Source of the DNA: Branchiostoma floridae | Taxonomy: Eukaryota; Chordata; Leptocardii; Amphioxiformes; Branchiostomatidae | NCBI RefSeq assembly: GCF_000003815.2 | Contig: NC_049993.1 | Location: 9,555,844 to 9,619,843, forward strand | Direction of reading: 5' to 3' | DNA: 64,000 nt | In this document: positions 46,973 through 60,000 of the stretch, in pieces | Layout: the number at the start of each line of letters is the position of its first letter | Position numbering within the stretch: the first letter of the stretch is position 1 | Made by a program: the position numbers and the translations under genes | Notes under the pieces: model-generated | Databases searched by the model: none | Told to the model about the DNA's origin: nothing | The model's input: the letters and a program-made list of their open reading frames with translations, nothing else

Positions 46973-49900
46973 CTGAAGAATTTTGGGAGGGAGAAAAGAC
47001 TATCATTTTGCAAGTCTATGGCATACGGCTTTAAAATCATACCTGCCAGACTTTCAATTTATTTGCAAATAAACATTGAGCGTTAAAAAAAGTTTTCAGA
47101 AAAAGATCAGTCAAACCCAACAAGTTATAATTTAGAGTCACTATCATTGGTTTCCCATTATTTGCAATAAGCCTCCGAGCAAAATTTGCAATAAACGTAC
47201 TGCACTAGTATTGATAAACATTGTTCCACACTATTTTTGATAGGAATGCATTGAGAATCTGACCATGGTATGACCACTAGGATGATGACAACTTCTTGCT
47301 CAAAACAATGAATGGTCTCTCTACAAAAGTTAGACTGTTGCTTTAGTAGGTTCTAGTACAGGTTGCACACGTTCCTCACCTTGTTTTGACGGGCTCCGGT
47401 GCCACAGCGTTCTTGGTCTCTGCAGCAAACTGGTAGACGATGAGGAGACACTGTCTGCACAGCTGGACGATCCGCCGACAGCAGCTCATCTCCAGGGGAG
47501 AGATGACGTCCGTACTCTTACTGAAGATCGTCTCCCAGGAGCACCTGAGGATACAAACGCACAATGTCGATCAAAGCCCTTTCCGACAACAACAAAAACA
47601 CGTGATGTCCAGAATTGCATCCTCTGCTACCATTTGTTAATTGGCCTTTGTCCCTCCTTACTAAAGTTCCTAATGTACAGACCGTTTCTCTCCACACATG
47701 GGTACTAAAGAGTGACGAGAGATCTAAGATTCCCTCTTTTCTCTTTTTTTAATAAAGATGATTGAAGGTATCAAATAAGTGTATCTGAATAAGTCTTCTA
47801 GAAAAAAGCTCCATAGTTTTATAACGAGAAGTAAAAAAAATGGAGTCAGTCGGAGTTCAAGTAGCCCAACTAAATAAAACTTCTAGCCACCATGAAAGAA
47901 AGCTAAAAAAAAGGCTATGTCTCCCGGAATGGGGTGGTATAAATCACCCGGATGGAGGCCTCGAAAACCTTGTATCAGTCATACATGTCTGACTCAGTAA
48001 TTGCTGATTTCTCGGAAGATGGAAAAAGAACAGAAAAGAACTCCACACAGAACAGAACACACACCACTAACAGTGGACTCGCTCACTGCTGTAGTTATTG
48101 CACAAAGCTGTGTGGCCCAAGGCTACTGAGATGGCGATGGGCACCGCCCTATGTGCCATCAGGCACGGGAAGGACTTTCTTTCTTTCCTTCTTTCTTCCT
48201 TTAGTACCCACAATCATTATGTTGATCATCATGGCACAGTCTTTATTTTAACGTTCTATCCGAGGAACGTCCCTAACTGAAGCTAGGTACACACTTTCAC
48301 CTGAGTGAAGTGGGGAAAGCTGTGTTAAGCGCCTTTCCCAAGGGCACATGATCAGTGACATGGCAAGGTTTGAACCTGGGGCTTTGACTTACTGTGAAGT
48401 GGAGAAGCAGTTCCAGAGGCCCTGCCCGTGGCTCCACAGCAGGCGGTTGAAGACCCGGCAGAAGATGCGGTACAGCGCCAGGTTGTCCACATCGTTCAGG
48501 TGCCAGACGCGCTGCAGGAGAGCACGGATGTTCATCCGCACAATGTCAATCACCTGGGAGCAGGAAAACATTTTCTGTCAAGTATTCTGATGTGAGGATT
48601 TTATGTGGATGGCATGTCTAAGAGCCAGCAACAAATATGTTACAGCTGCATACAAGTAACTGAATTGAATATAACTTAGCAACAATATTACATCTTCAAG
48701 CACAATGATATTTTTTTCTGACACACAAAAGTATACGAATCTGGAGTGACTACAGGTAGTCAAAATTGCAATTTTATGCCAACTTTTGTCTTGAACATCA
48801 ACAGTCATGGGTAAGACTTTAGTGACAGACTTCTGTACATGAATATGAATATCTAGAGAGTACAAAACTGTGATCTTTACCTTCCTTCTCTTGATGGAGT
48901 CCAGTTTCACCAGCCAGTAGGAGGCTATTCTGGGCTTGTGGTACTTCCAGTTCCCCTCAATTGCATCCAGCACCGTGTCTGCCTCTTCGTCGGTCTTCCC
49001 AGGAAACTTGATCCTCATGTCAGTCAGTGCTGCCAGGGTACGCTTGGTCAGCTCCTCCTCTCGTTCACTCTTCACATTATGGGTGTCCTGGGTTTGATAC
49101 AAGTTTCACAGGTTTATTATCATCATCCAGGCCCTTTGTTCCCATTAATTAAAACCTAACAGGCTAGCACTGTTGTTGGCCACGGCTTCAGCAAAGATTT
49201 CGGTAAAAGAAATTTTATACATGGAACTAAGAAAGCTTAAGCCTCCAGCCTCTTTTAGCCTTTTTCAGTTTTCATGAAAAAGTTGTTCTTATACTTTGTA
49301 GTTATCATCTAAGTACACTAGCCTGTGTTTACACAATCTCTCGCTGGCTTTGGTTAATGAACCCCTCCCTAGGAGGTGGCGGCTGGCCGCTTAGAGCATG
49401 ATTTTAGTCAAGATACTAAGTGCACCACCTGATTAATTTTTTTGTATGAAACAACAAACGATGAACACAGAATTTTTCCAGCAATGTAGCCACAAGTATG
49501 GCTTGCCTCTCAACTATAGGTCACCTTATTTGTCAACAATATACTAAGCATTCAAACGACCATAATAGTGGAATACAAATGGTGTTTTCTAACCTTGCTG
49601 TGGTTGGCAATGATCCTTTTCGTGGCTGACAGCGGACGTGTGAGCGACCGTGTTCGCTTCACGACAGGTGGAGATGGCGTAGATTGCTTCCCCAGCTGTG
49701 TGGATGACAGGGGCCTGCCTGTTGACCTGTGTTCTCTAGTTTCAGACGATAATCTGTGAGCAAACGATGAGGTAGGACGACTCCTGAGGTTGGCAAAAAA
49801 AATTACAAGGTCAACACATTCATCAAATATGTGTCCAACAATCTGCAACAATAAAACAGTTGCTATATCATGACAGGTTGTTTGTGCCGTTACTCCCTTG

Positions 49901-52900
49901 CAAATTGATAAAAAAACTGACTAAAAGTAATCATGACCAAATGCTGTAAAAATGCTGTAATTTTGTCAGGGAATGTACTTTTTCTTATTGCTTTTACTTG
50001 CACCTGTGATTCATAAATAGCAACGGCAGGTGTGGAATGCGTCAAATTCTTTTTGAAGCACTTGTGTAACATGATTCCATTCTTACATGTACATCCCTAA
50101 CTCTTCTGTCCAGGGCTGCAACTGGCCCCTCTAGAAGGCCGGCGGATGTTGGGCGGGCTGCTATAAGCGAGATTTAATCAGGCTAGTACATCCCCACAAA
50201 CCTTTACTTAACCATCCCAAAGCACAAAGGCTGGCACAACCCCTAGCCTACCTCTGTGGAGGCCCGTTAGAGAGTTGTCTCCTCCTGAAGGTAGGGGAGG
50301 TTGGCGGGGAGTTCTTTTCCCACAATCCCTCGTCACCCGTGTCCTCCGTGTCCTCTCCTGAAGGCTGCGGCATGTCAGCTGTCGGCATGGAGGACAAGCG
50401 CTGCAAGAGAAAACAAGCAGCACACAGTGAGCCTCTACCCTCTGTTGCAGACTTTGAGCAGGGGCGGCTTTCATTTTATGGGGGAGGGGTGCTGGTGCAC
50501 AATTTTCAACGTTGGCTACGTTCTCTTTGCAGGGAAAGGTAGTTTGCTGAGGAAGGGTCGTGGAAGGGATTTTACCCCTTCCACGGCGAACTCCCTTTCT
50601 AGGAGTTTGAACCAAGCCAATGTTGAAAATTGGAAACCAGCGCCCCTCCCCCCATAAAATAAAAGACAGTCTGCGATAGAGGCTAGTGAACTACACTTTC
50701 AAGGTGGCATCCAGACCTGTAGGGTAAGCTTTCTCCCAGTTCCAAGATGCAGAGAAGGCCAGAAATACACTGTCATGGTGGCATATCCCAGACTGTACAC
50801 CCTCAAGTCTAGCAAACTTCTCTTCATGTAGAAATAAATGTTGATGGAAAGAAGGATAGCCCTCTAGCTTAAAAAGAATAACTATAAGTGTCTATATACA
50901 GTACAGTTTTCACATGGAATTTAAATCATCACCTAGCATTTTCACACAGAAATGAGTCAGACTGATCTTATCAGAAAGAGAAAACCCTTTAGCACAATCA
51001 AGCCAATTATAAAGAAAATCCTAAAAAGCTTGTAATGCTTATAATGCACAAAATCAATTTTCATGAAAAAACACAACACTTCTTACGCCTTTCAGTCATG
51101 TTAGTATGTCATATCATGTCACGTCAGTTTATGACAAACTAAAGCCCCAAACAAGACCTGCACAACTCAAAACCAAAAAAGGGCAAAAGAACACATCACT
51201 TTTAAAACAGAGGCACACCTGAAAGTAAGATGCAGTTTTCATCAAAAACACACCACTTCCAACCATTTTCAGTCATGTTAGTATGTCATATTACAGCAGA
51301 TTATGACAAATTTGAACCCAAACCTAGACCTGCACAACTCAAATCCAAAAAAGGGTAAAAGAACACATCACTTAACACAGAGGCACATCCCAAAAAGTAA
51401 GATGTGGGACCAAAATCAGTTTTTATCAAAAACACACAACTTCCTACCACTTTCAGTCATGTTGGTATACTGTATGTCATATCACAGCAGATTAGGAAAA
51501 ATTTGAACCCAAACCAAGACTTGCACAACTCTTTCAACTTTTCATCAAAAGCTTTTTTGGAAAAGAACACATCACAAAATATTGTGGGCCCAAAATCAGT
51601 TTTCATCAAAAACACACCACTTCTTACCATTTTCAGTCATGTTAGTATTATGAAAAATTTGAATGCAAAGTTAACCAAGACCTGCACAACTCTGTCATCA
51701 AAACCCTTTTGGGCGTTTTCAGTCATGTTAGTATCAATGTCAGTTCACAGCACTGTGAATGAGAAACGTGAGCTCAAACCTTGAGCATCAAAACCCTTTT
51801 GTCCCTTATAATTTCCCCTGCACTACCACGGACCCCTGTCATGGCTGAGTTGGTGTGTGCGACCTTACGGATGACAGGAAGAAATGAAGAGGCACAGTCA
51901 TGCATGGAAAGGACAGACATTGAAGACAGTCTTAACCCTCAAACACCCGAGTGGGGTCCATTTGGACCCCAGGCGTACATTTTGAAGTACCATTTGAACA
52001 TTTTTGATCTGAAGAAAAAATCCTTCCGTGACTTTGTTAGCCAATATCTTGTATACCTTCTCCTAAGTTTTTTTGAAGATTGGTACAATACTGTGGAAGC
52101 TATAAAGAAAGTCCGTGATCAGTCCGTCTGGGGTCCAAACGGACCCCAGCCAAAAAGTGCAGCTTTTGAAACAAAGTTTTGAGTCTAACTCAGTGACTAC
52201 TTATCCTATCACCACCAAACTTTTGGGGGATAATAAACATGTAAAACTAAATCCTCATACAAACTTTTGTGTCTTCACCATATAATATGATGACATTATG
52301 ACGTCATTTAGCTTATAAGGGCGGCCATCTTGGATTTTGACTAATGACGTCATGAGATTAGCATAAATTATAAATTTTGAATCATGAAAATAGCATTGAA
52401 CTTCATAGAATTTTATTGTTGTAAGAAAATAAGCATGTTTTACCAAGAAAACCTTGTTTAAATCAAAATTGGATTTTTTTGGCAAAAATATGCCTGTCAG
52501 AAATCCGTTGCCATGGCAACCCCAAATAATGATAAATTTATTTTTTTGACAAAAAAAATTTGCTAACAATATTTTGTGTTATATCACCAAGTTTCATAGC
52601 TTTAGCGCCAGCCGTTCATGAGTTACGCGACATAATAGTTGCTGAGGGCCTCAAAAATTCCCCTCTCTGGTCAGAATAGGTTTAGTGCAAAACATGGTCC
52701 TTCTGATCTTTTGCATACATTATGATAATGAGGTGGAATTAGTAACACCTTAACATGTCAAAATATTCCTCTTACATTGACGAAGTAATGTATGTACAAT
52801 GATCACCGATAGGAATTGGAACTGAGATTTTATGAACAAAACATTTTGGGGTCCGTTTGGACCCCACTCGGTCATTTTAGTCGCAAAAAAAGGTCGGGTG

Positions 52901-53973
52901 CTTGAGGGTTAATCTGGGTGCAAATCATGTTCAAATTCACATCAACCTAAAAATCTCAACAAATAGGCAGCAATATACATCAATACTCACTTACATCCAA
53001 GGGCATTATATTCACCTTTCACCTTGGTGTGTTATTGCAGCCAGTAGGTACCCAATCTGAGTTATAATTAGGCTGTTTAATATGTGCTCAAGGCACCTCT
53101 ATATATGACCACGGAACCCCCATTTTAGATCACTTCCGAAAGACGAAATCCACTTCCCTTACCAAATGTCCAAGCTGAGCTGACCCTAGGATCAAACTCA
53201 GGCCCACGGATCAATGGAATTTGATCCACATGGCCCAAAGCAGAGGGTTTGCATTACCGATTGGGCCACAAAGACATGTTGCTGAAAACAGGTTTCTAAC
53301 ATGAAAAAAAAATTGATGTAGCAATTTATAGTGTCTGGGAATATATCATATAGATCCCGGGGCAATCTGTCTCTTATATGTGGCCTATATTGTATTTCTA
53401 TCTCAAACAGGAGAGTGTATATATGTACCTTAGGTCCTCTTGGGACAAGAGGAGCCGTCAGGGAGACACTGTCTTCTTCACACTGCTCTATCATGTCAAG
53501 GATCTCTGCTTCCTGAAAACAGATACAACAACACCATTTATACAACTCATGTTCAGGTATTCTCATATCATAATAATAAGTACATACTGCATTTAACAGT
53601 TTTTCTTCTGCTAGCTTTAAACCATCAGAAGACTTGTGAGAAAAAACATTTACAGTTTTTTTTGGGATATTCAGATGCCTTATGTAGCCAGGGTACCACA
53701 CTTTATTACACAGTTACTGTAGCATAAAACAATCACAGGTGGCAGACTTCACCCCCTTAGCCATAACATTTTGCAGTCCCATAGACAGAAAAAATCAGTA
53801 CTGAGGATAAATGAGTATAAGTTGGAGTTGCAATATGCCTGACAGACACATACAAAAACAAACACACCTACTATACAGGCAGAAACACAGATTGTCATAC
53901 AAAATACAAAAACCTACAGACAGACAGACACACACACACACACACACACACATCCACACACACACACACAAAC

Positions 53974-54005
<32 letters not shown>

Positions 54006-57000
54006 GACAAATGCAATACTTTATCAAATGAAGGAAACCACATCAGAAGTCCGTACCTTGTACTGACTGTACGCTCGACTCATGTCCTTCTGCAGTGCTG
54101 GCGCCCTTCCTGACAGGAACACCTGAAAGGCTTCGTCCAACAGCTGCGTCCACTGCGCCTGTTGGCTCTTGTTCTCTGTGGGGAAGATTCTCCGGAAGCC
54201 TCCCATGTGTCTGTTCTCGTAATCCTCACGCTTACGGTCCATGCGAATCATGTTCAGGTAATGTTTCTGGGGTGTGCAGACAAACCAGAAGTCAGTTTGA
54301 TGTTTAAACACATACTTTCAGCTCTCGCTCGAAAAGGCTGATCAGCCGATTTGCGTGGCTGTTTGACGCTACTCACCCCCCCCCCCCCACTGTTACACCT
54401 TTTAATCACGAGGGAGATACATTTTGTACTTGATAACTTAAAGGTACTTTTAAATCTAATTTTAAGCGGATTCATTTCAACATAAGTTCTGCCATGCATG
54501 CGCATTTCTGGTACATGAAAGTAGAACAACAAAGTTGTTGTAACAATTGTGTTTAAGAACTTAAAAATGCATCCGTTGGATTCCCCAGCCTAAAGAAACT
54601 ACTCGGTCCTGGTAGGTATTTGCAGATTTTTGTGTACCATTTGAAATTCACACTCATATCTTGAATGTATCACAAAAACACAAGTGTGACTCTCTACTTT
54701 GTACCTTAGTCCCCCAGATATCAAGAATACACAGTACATGTATGAACATGTACACAGAAAATCTAGGTACAGACAAATGTTTTTACTCACCAGCTCTTCT
54801 TTCCTCTTGTCTATAGCAATTTTCCTCTGCCTGTCTCCACGGTCCTCCTTACTGCTGTGGTGTTCTGGCCTCTTGGTCGGCCCTAAGAGTCGCCTCTCTG
54901 CTTCTGCCCTCTCCGCACTGATACTTTTTCTTTTGTCTGATACTCTAAAGGTGAGAGAGAAGAAGATCAAGGATGAGCATCAGACTAAAGAATTGGTCCC
55001 AAGACATCTTGCAAAACTACTTTATAGAAAATGGTGTGCTTCATACTATCATATACACAATGTATTAAGTACCATGCACTTATGCTTTCCTTTTGTCACA
55101 CACCTTGACAGTCAGATGGGAAATACGAAAAACAGAATGAGCACCAGACTTAAGAACATGTTTCCAAGACATCTTGCAAATCTACTTCTATAAAGAAGAT
55201 AATGTGCGTAATGAAAGTATGAACTATGCATGTTTGTAGTAATTCTACATAACTGTCAGTGGGGTAGGACAATTGCACTTGCCCGATCAGCACTTTCACT
55301 TGCCCGGGACAATTGGGTTAGTGGTCTTGACCAACCCTGGGTCAAGAGATTGTTCTGCCTTTTTGAAAAAAAAGGACGTACAGAACAGCATTGATATAGT
55401 CACTGACCTGATATTCATCAGTTTGATGGCGTCTCCAAGGAGACCACTTTTGATGTCATAGTCAATCTTCTCGTCCGTGCCAAAACTAGGGGAACGATTC
55501 ACCTGCAACATCAGACCATCTGTTCAGTCATTCATCCAATTCAAAGGCATCATAACACCTCAAGCTGATAACAGTGTGTCTGTACAATACTGACAACACT
55601 TCCTCAATATTGTACATTACATTTACACAACAATTCTTCATCCTTTCTTCATTGTCTTTTACAGCTGACATCAGTTTGCGGAAGATTCACTATGATCTTG
55701 ATAGTAGCTAGTAGTAAGCTAGTGAAAGGCGGCTTTTCTACGACCAGCATATCAGAAATGTGAAATTGATGACTTTGGTACAATTTAAAATCGATCAGAA
55801 TGTAAGCTGTCCCTTTATCCTTTATATCCCACATATATGTACACAGCATAATGGGATCAGTAATTATGTACATACCTCGAACACCCAGGGTTTGAGTTTC
55901 TTGTCCAGAAAGATGTCAAAGCCTAGCACCTCGAAGCAAACACTCTCGTTCGTTGACTGGTTTCCCGCCCGACACATCCGGTACGCGTGAAGTATGTGGG
56001 GCTCCGCTACGATCAAAGTCTTCATGATGAGGTTCTGGATGTTGAACCAGAGCAGGGGCACGTCGTAGCCGTTCTTACTGAGGAAGTTGTTCAGGTAGCG
56101 GATGGACCGTTTGCTCCCCTTGCTGACGTCTTCGTCCTTCTGGAAGTTCTCGTTGTGCTTGTTGACGGAGTAGTTGGTCAGGTGCATGCACAGCTCATCC
56201 TGGGTGGACACAAGTCGACAGGTGTCATGATCGTCAACCAAGGTTAGACATCCAGGTACATGTAATAAGATACGCAAAAAGCGGTTACTCAAGCAACTGG
56301 ATCTGATTTTGGAAACAGTCAGATGTTTCAGACAGTCATTCGGTGCTTTTCATCAGTGACATTCACGATGGCTGTCTGAAACATCAGATCCAGTTGCTTG
56401 AGTGACTGCTTTTTAGCAGATGTCATGATCATTTAGAACATGGAAATTTGCCACGGATCAAATCTTGGGATAAATGAAGTTGCTCATAAACCGTATGTTG
56501 CTGGCTTCTTACGTGGGACATGTTTGATAAGTTTTACAGAGCAGATTACCAATATCAGAAATCATAAATTATGATCACTTCATTTGTGGTCTGGTCAGCA
56601 AAAAAGTCTGCTCCAATAAAACTATCAAAGGAGTTTCCTATCTCTTTTATGGAAAATTTTTTAAAAGTGATTACTAAAATACTTACTAGTATTTTGGAGG
56701 ATTTTTGTTGAAACCATACTGGTAGTAGCAGCATACTTTTTCTACAGTTGGACCAACACCTAAGAGTTTAACATATAAATATGGAGGACATGTACATACA
56801 ATATTGCCATCTGTGGGTGCATGGTACTTTTCCGTCCCCATCCTGACGAGACCATCTTGGTACAGAAACACTCGCAGGGGGTCGCATGAGGTCACCAACA
56901 CGTACACACGTAGGTCGAACTTGTAGCCATCCAACAGGAAGGGCTTGTCCATGTACTCTTGCACAATGATGTGTTCATTCTGGGGTATCTTTTCTCCATT

Positions 57001-60000
57001 GCGATACAGGGATATCCTGTCAACATGGGGGAAAAGGATGTGTCATAGAAAAATTGACGTGTCTAATTCGTACATGTACTACAAAACTACATTATGCTAG
57101 ATACAAACAATGTGGAAATCTTTTTCCAAGGATGTTTTTTTCATACATCAATTAACAAAATGTGTTGCGTCTTCCGAATATATTTTAACATATAACATCA
57201 AGACCACAGCTAGCAATGAATCAGACCTTTACTGGTATCTAAAAGCAACATATCAACACAACTAATGATCTTATATAAGGCACTTAGCAATCTACTGTCA
57301 TACTATGACAGCTAGATGAAATAACTAAATATAGTGCAGCTAAAAATGTTAATACTACTGGGAGTCCAGAGAAAGCAAGGATAAGGAAACAATAGGTGTA
57401 AAAACTGTAATGGCATGTACAATATATGCTATGGCAATTATTTAAAAAAAAACCCTGATATTTAACCTTTAGCATAAAAAGCTCCATCGTCCTGAGAACA
57501 AAAGTTATCCATAGAATGCTAAGTATTAGCTTGAACCTATGTTCCCAATGTTACCTACCCATTTCCCATTGCACCGTTGGCAGGCTTCACGATGAAAGTC
57601 TTTTGTTTCTTCCTCTTCCTAAGCTCCTTGGTGTACGTCTGGAAGGTAGAGTATTCAGCTGGGAAGATCCAGGTACGAGGTGTGAAGTTGTATTCTTCTG
57701 GGCGCTTCCGATTCATTCTGGTAAACAAAGCAAACACTGTTGATTTCAAGAGTTATGTTTTGAAAATACAAAACTTATTACTGTAGATAGTGAATTTAGA
57801 TTAAACCTTAGTCCCTAGAGGCTGGAACCTGTTCAGTGATGTAAGGCCCTCTAGCAAAGTTACACCAAACTGCAGTTGTTGCACAGGAAAGTGAGCTTTT
57901 GGAAGAGACTGAGTGATACTAGCAGGTCATGTATCTAGATCGAAAGATTGATCCAAAGTAGAAGGGTCAGAAAACAAAAACAAAGCAAACTTCCAATACA
58001 CTTGTTGTCTACGTCTGATTTAGTCAGTAGCTCCTCTGGTGATTGGTTGTCTATTTGGTTGATTTCTACTATTTACCAGTGACAACCCTGGAGTTTGTTC
58101 TGTCTGGAAAAGCAACTAGCAGACTTAGACCCCATTCACACTCAGAAAAACGATTCGAATAAAACATTTATCCGAATAGAAAATTTTCTATCCGATCCAA
58201 AATTGTGTTCACACTGCTCTTCAGCAATCCGATTAGTGCGCCCTCAGTCTTATCTGAATAAAACATTAGTTGCGTTTCACAGATGTATCGCTACGTCTTG
58301 TGGTAGTTGGCGGGGAGATTCTTCACTTTATTTCTGCACTGGTCGAGGGATTTCTCAACTCCATGCTCCGCCATTCCTTCGGATATATCTTCATATTATA
58401 ATGTTCCTGTTTTTATGAACCTTCTCCCGAGCTTTTTCTGCGTCTCCTCTCACCCCCAGATGGAAATAAACAGCTTTGTTTGTTACAGTGTCCACTTGGC
58501 GAATGATGAAGATTTCCCTTTCTTTCCACTTATTGTTGTTGGAAGTAAAATACGGCGGAAAATGCTCGCTGAAAAACGAAGCAATCAGGCGTGTGTAGTG
58601 TTTCGAAGTATGACCCCAAGTTCCCGGATGAATGGCGTTACACCACGGAATAAGCGGAATCCTATCCACTTGCGCGTTCACACTGCCGAATCGCACGGAT
58701 CGAGACTCCCCGCGGCGCAGTTTTATCCACTTCCCGGAGTTTTACCCACCTCCCCGAGGTGGATCGCGAGGGATTCGAATCGATGAAATCCAAGTGATTT
58801 GGGAGCGTTCATACTGCTAAGTTTTATTCGGATCGGGTAGTTTTATTCGGATAACATGTTTTATTCGAATCGTTTTTCTGAGTGTGAATGGGGTCTAAGG
58901 TGTTTTTACAACAGTTTTGTCATCCGTTCCATCTTGTATGGTCAACTAGATAGTAAACATATCAACTTACTTGCAGATGTTCCTTGCCAGACAGTCCTTG
59001 CGACAGATCTCCCCCATCCCGGGGAAGTGGTTGATCCTCTGGTATGACTTCAGCTCGGCTATTCTCTCATTCTGCACAAAACTGTCGCTCCAGATCAGGT
59101 AACTGCAAAAGCAGAAACATAAAACTTTCATAAAAGACTAGTGCATATTAGCTTGCTTTTAAAACAGGCTATATTTTCCATCCATGTGTATACACTAGCA
59201 GAAAAAGTAAATTCAACAACAATCTTGTGACAGATTGGTGAAATAGCATCACTGATACTTGAACCTTCTATATATACAGGCTATGTCATGTTTGTACTTG
59301 TGTGTATTTAAAAAAATGTGTGTGTAGTCATCTCACCATTTGGGGTCATCCTCCTTGGAAACCTGCATGCCAGCTTGCTCCACAACTGCATGTACTAATA
59401 AAAAAAGAAAAACCCGACTAGATTAGTACAAGTCTTGTGGAGGTTTACCTAATCACAGTCTAAAAATAATATCTTTAGAATGGAATCTTTGCATTCCAAA
59501 GTAACAAAGGATTGCAGTGCCATGTACAGCCATGTTCAAACAGATGCAACTGACTGCATCTAGGAAAAAGGCCTCTACTGTTTTCGTGCAACCATGCAAA
59601 TTTCATGTTTTGTTGCGCATCTTTTATCTACTTACCAACATCATATCTTGTGCCGTACAAGTTAGCCGTGGCCTGGGACCTCCGTTTGCGAGATTTCTTA
59701 CTGAGCTGGCTCTTCTGAAGTACACTGTCATCGAAGTGGGCATGGCCAGCCTGGGAGGCATCAACTGTGAGAAAGATGAAGGACATAAAAATGGTGTTAA
59801 ATATAACTGGTGTAAAAATGGGTACGTGACTTTGATTGGGGACCTTAAAAGGCAGAGGAAGCAGAGGGTTGGGCTCCAACTTCTGGTGCTGTGCCCATAC
59901 AGCCTTAAAAAGGCTATGGGACCACCTTTACCTTCATAACTTCTTCACCTACATTGTCATATCTAAACCCTGCTTCTGGATCAAGAGTTGGGAAGCCTGC

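Noticed and set aside
51781-52182. 133-codon plus frame entering the piggyBac-like element
   Set aside because: It crosses the element boundary and shows no transposase catalytic motif.
53795-54113. Open frames made of Cys/Val or Thr/His runs
   Set aside because: They are translations of the CA microsatellite.
55987-56247. 86-codon plus frame VLDVEPEQGHVVAVLTEEVV...
   Set aside because: It is the exact antisense shadow of TTLL7 exon 7.
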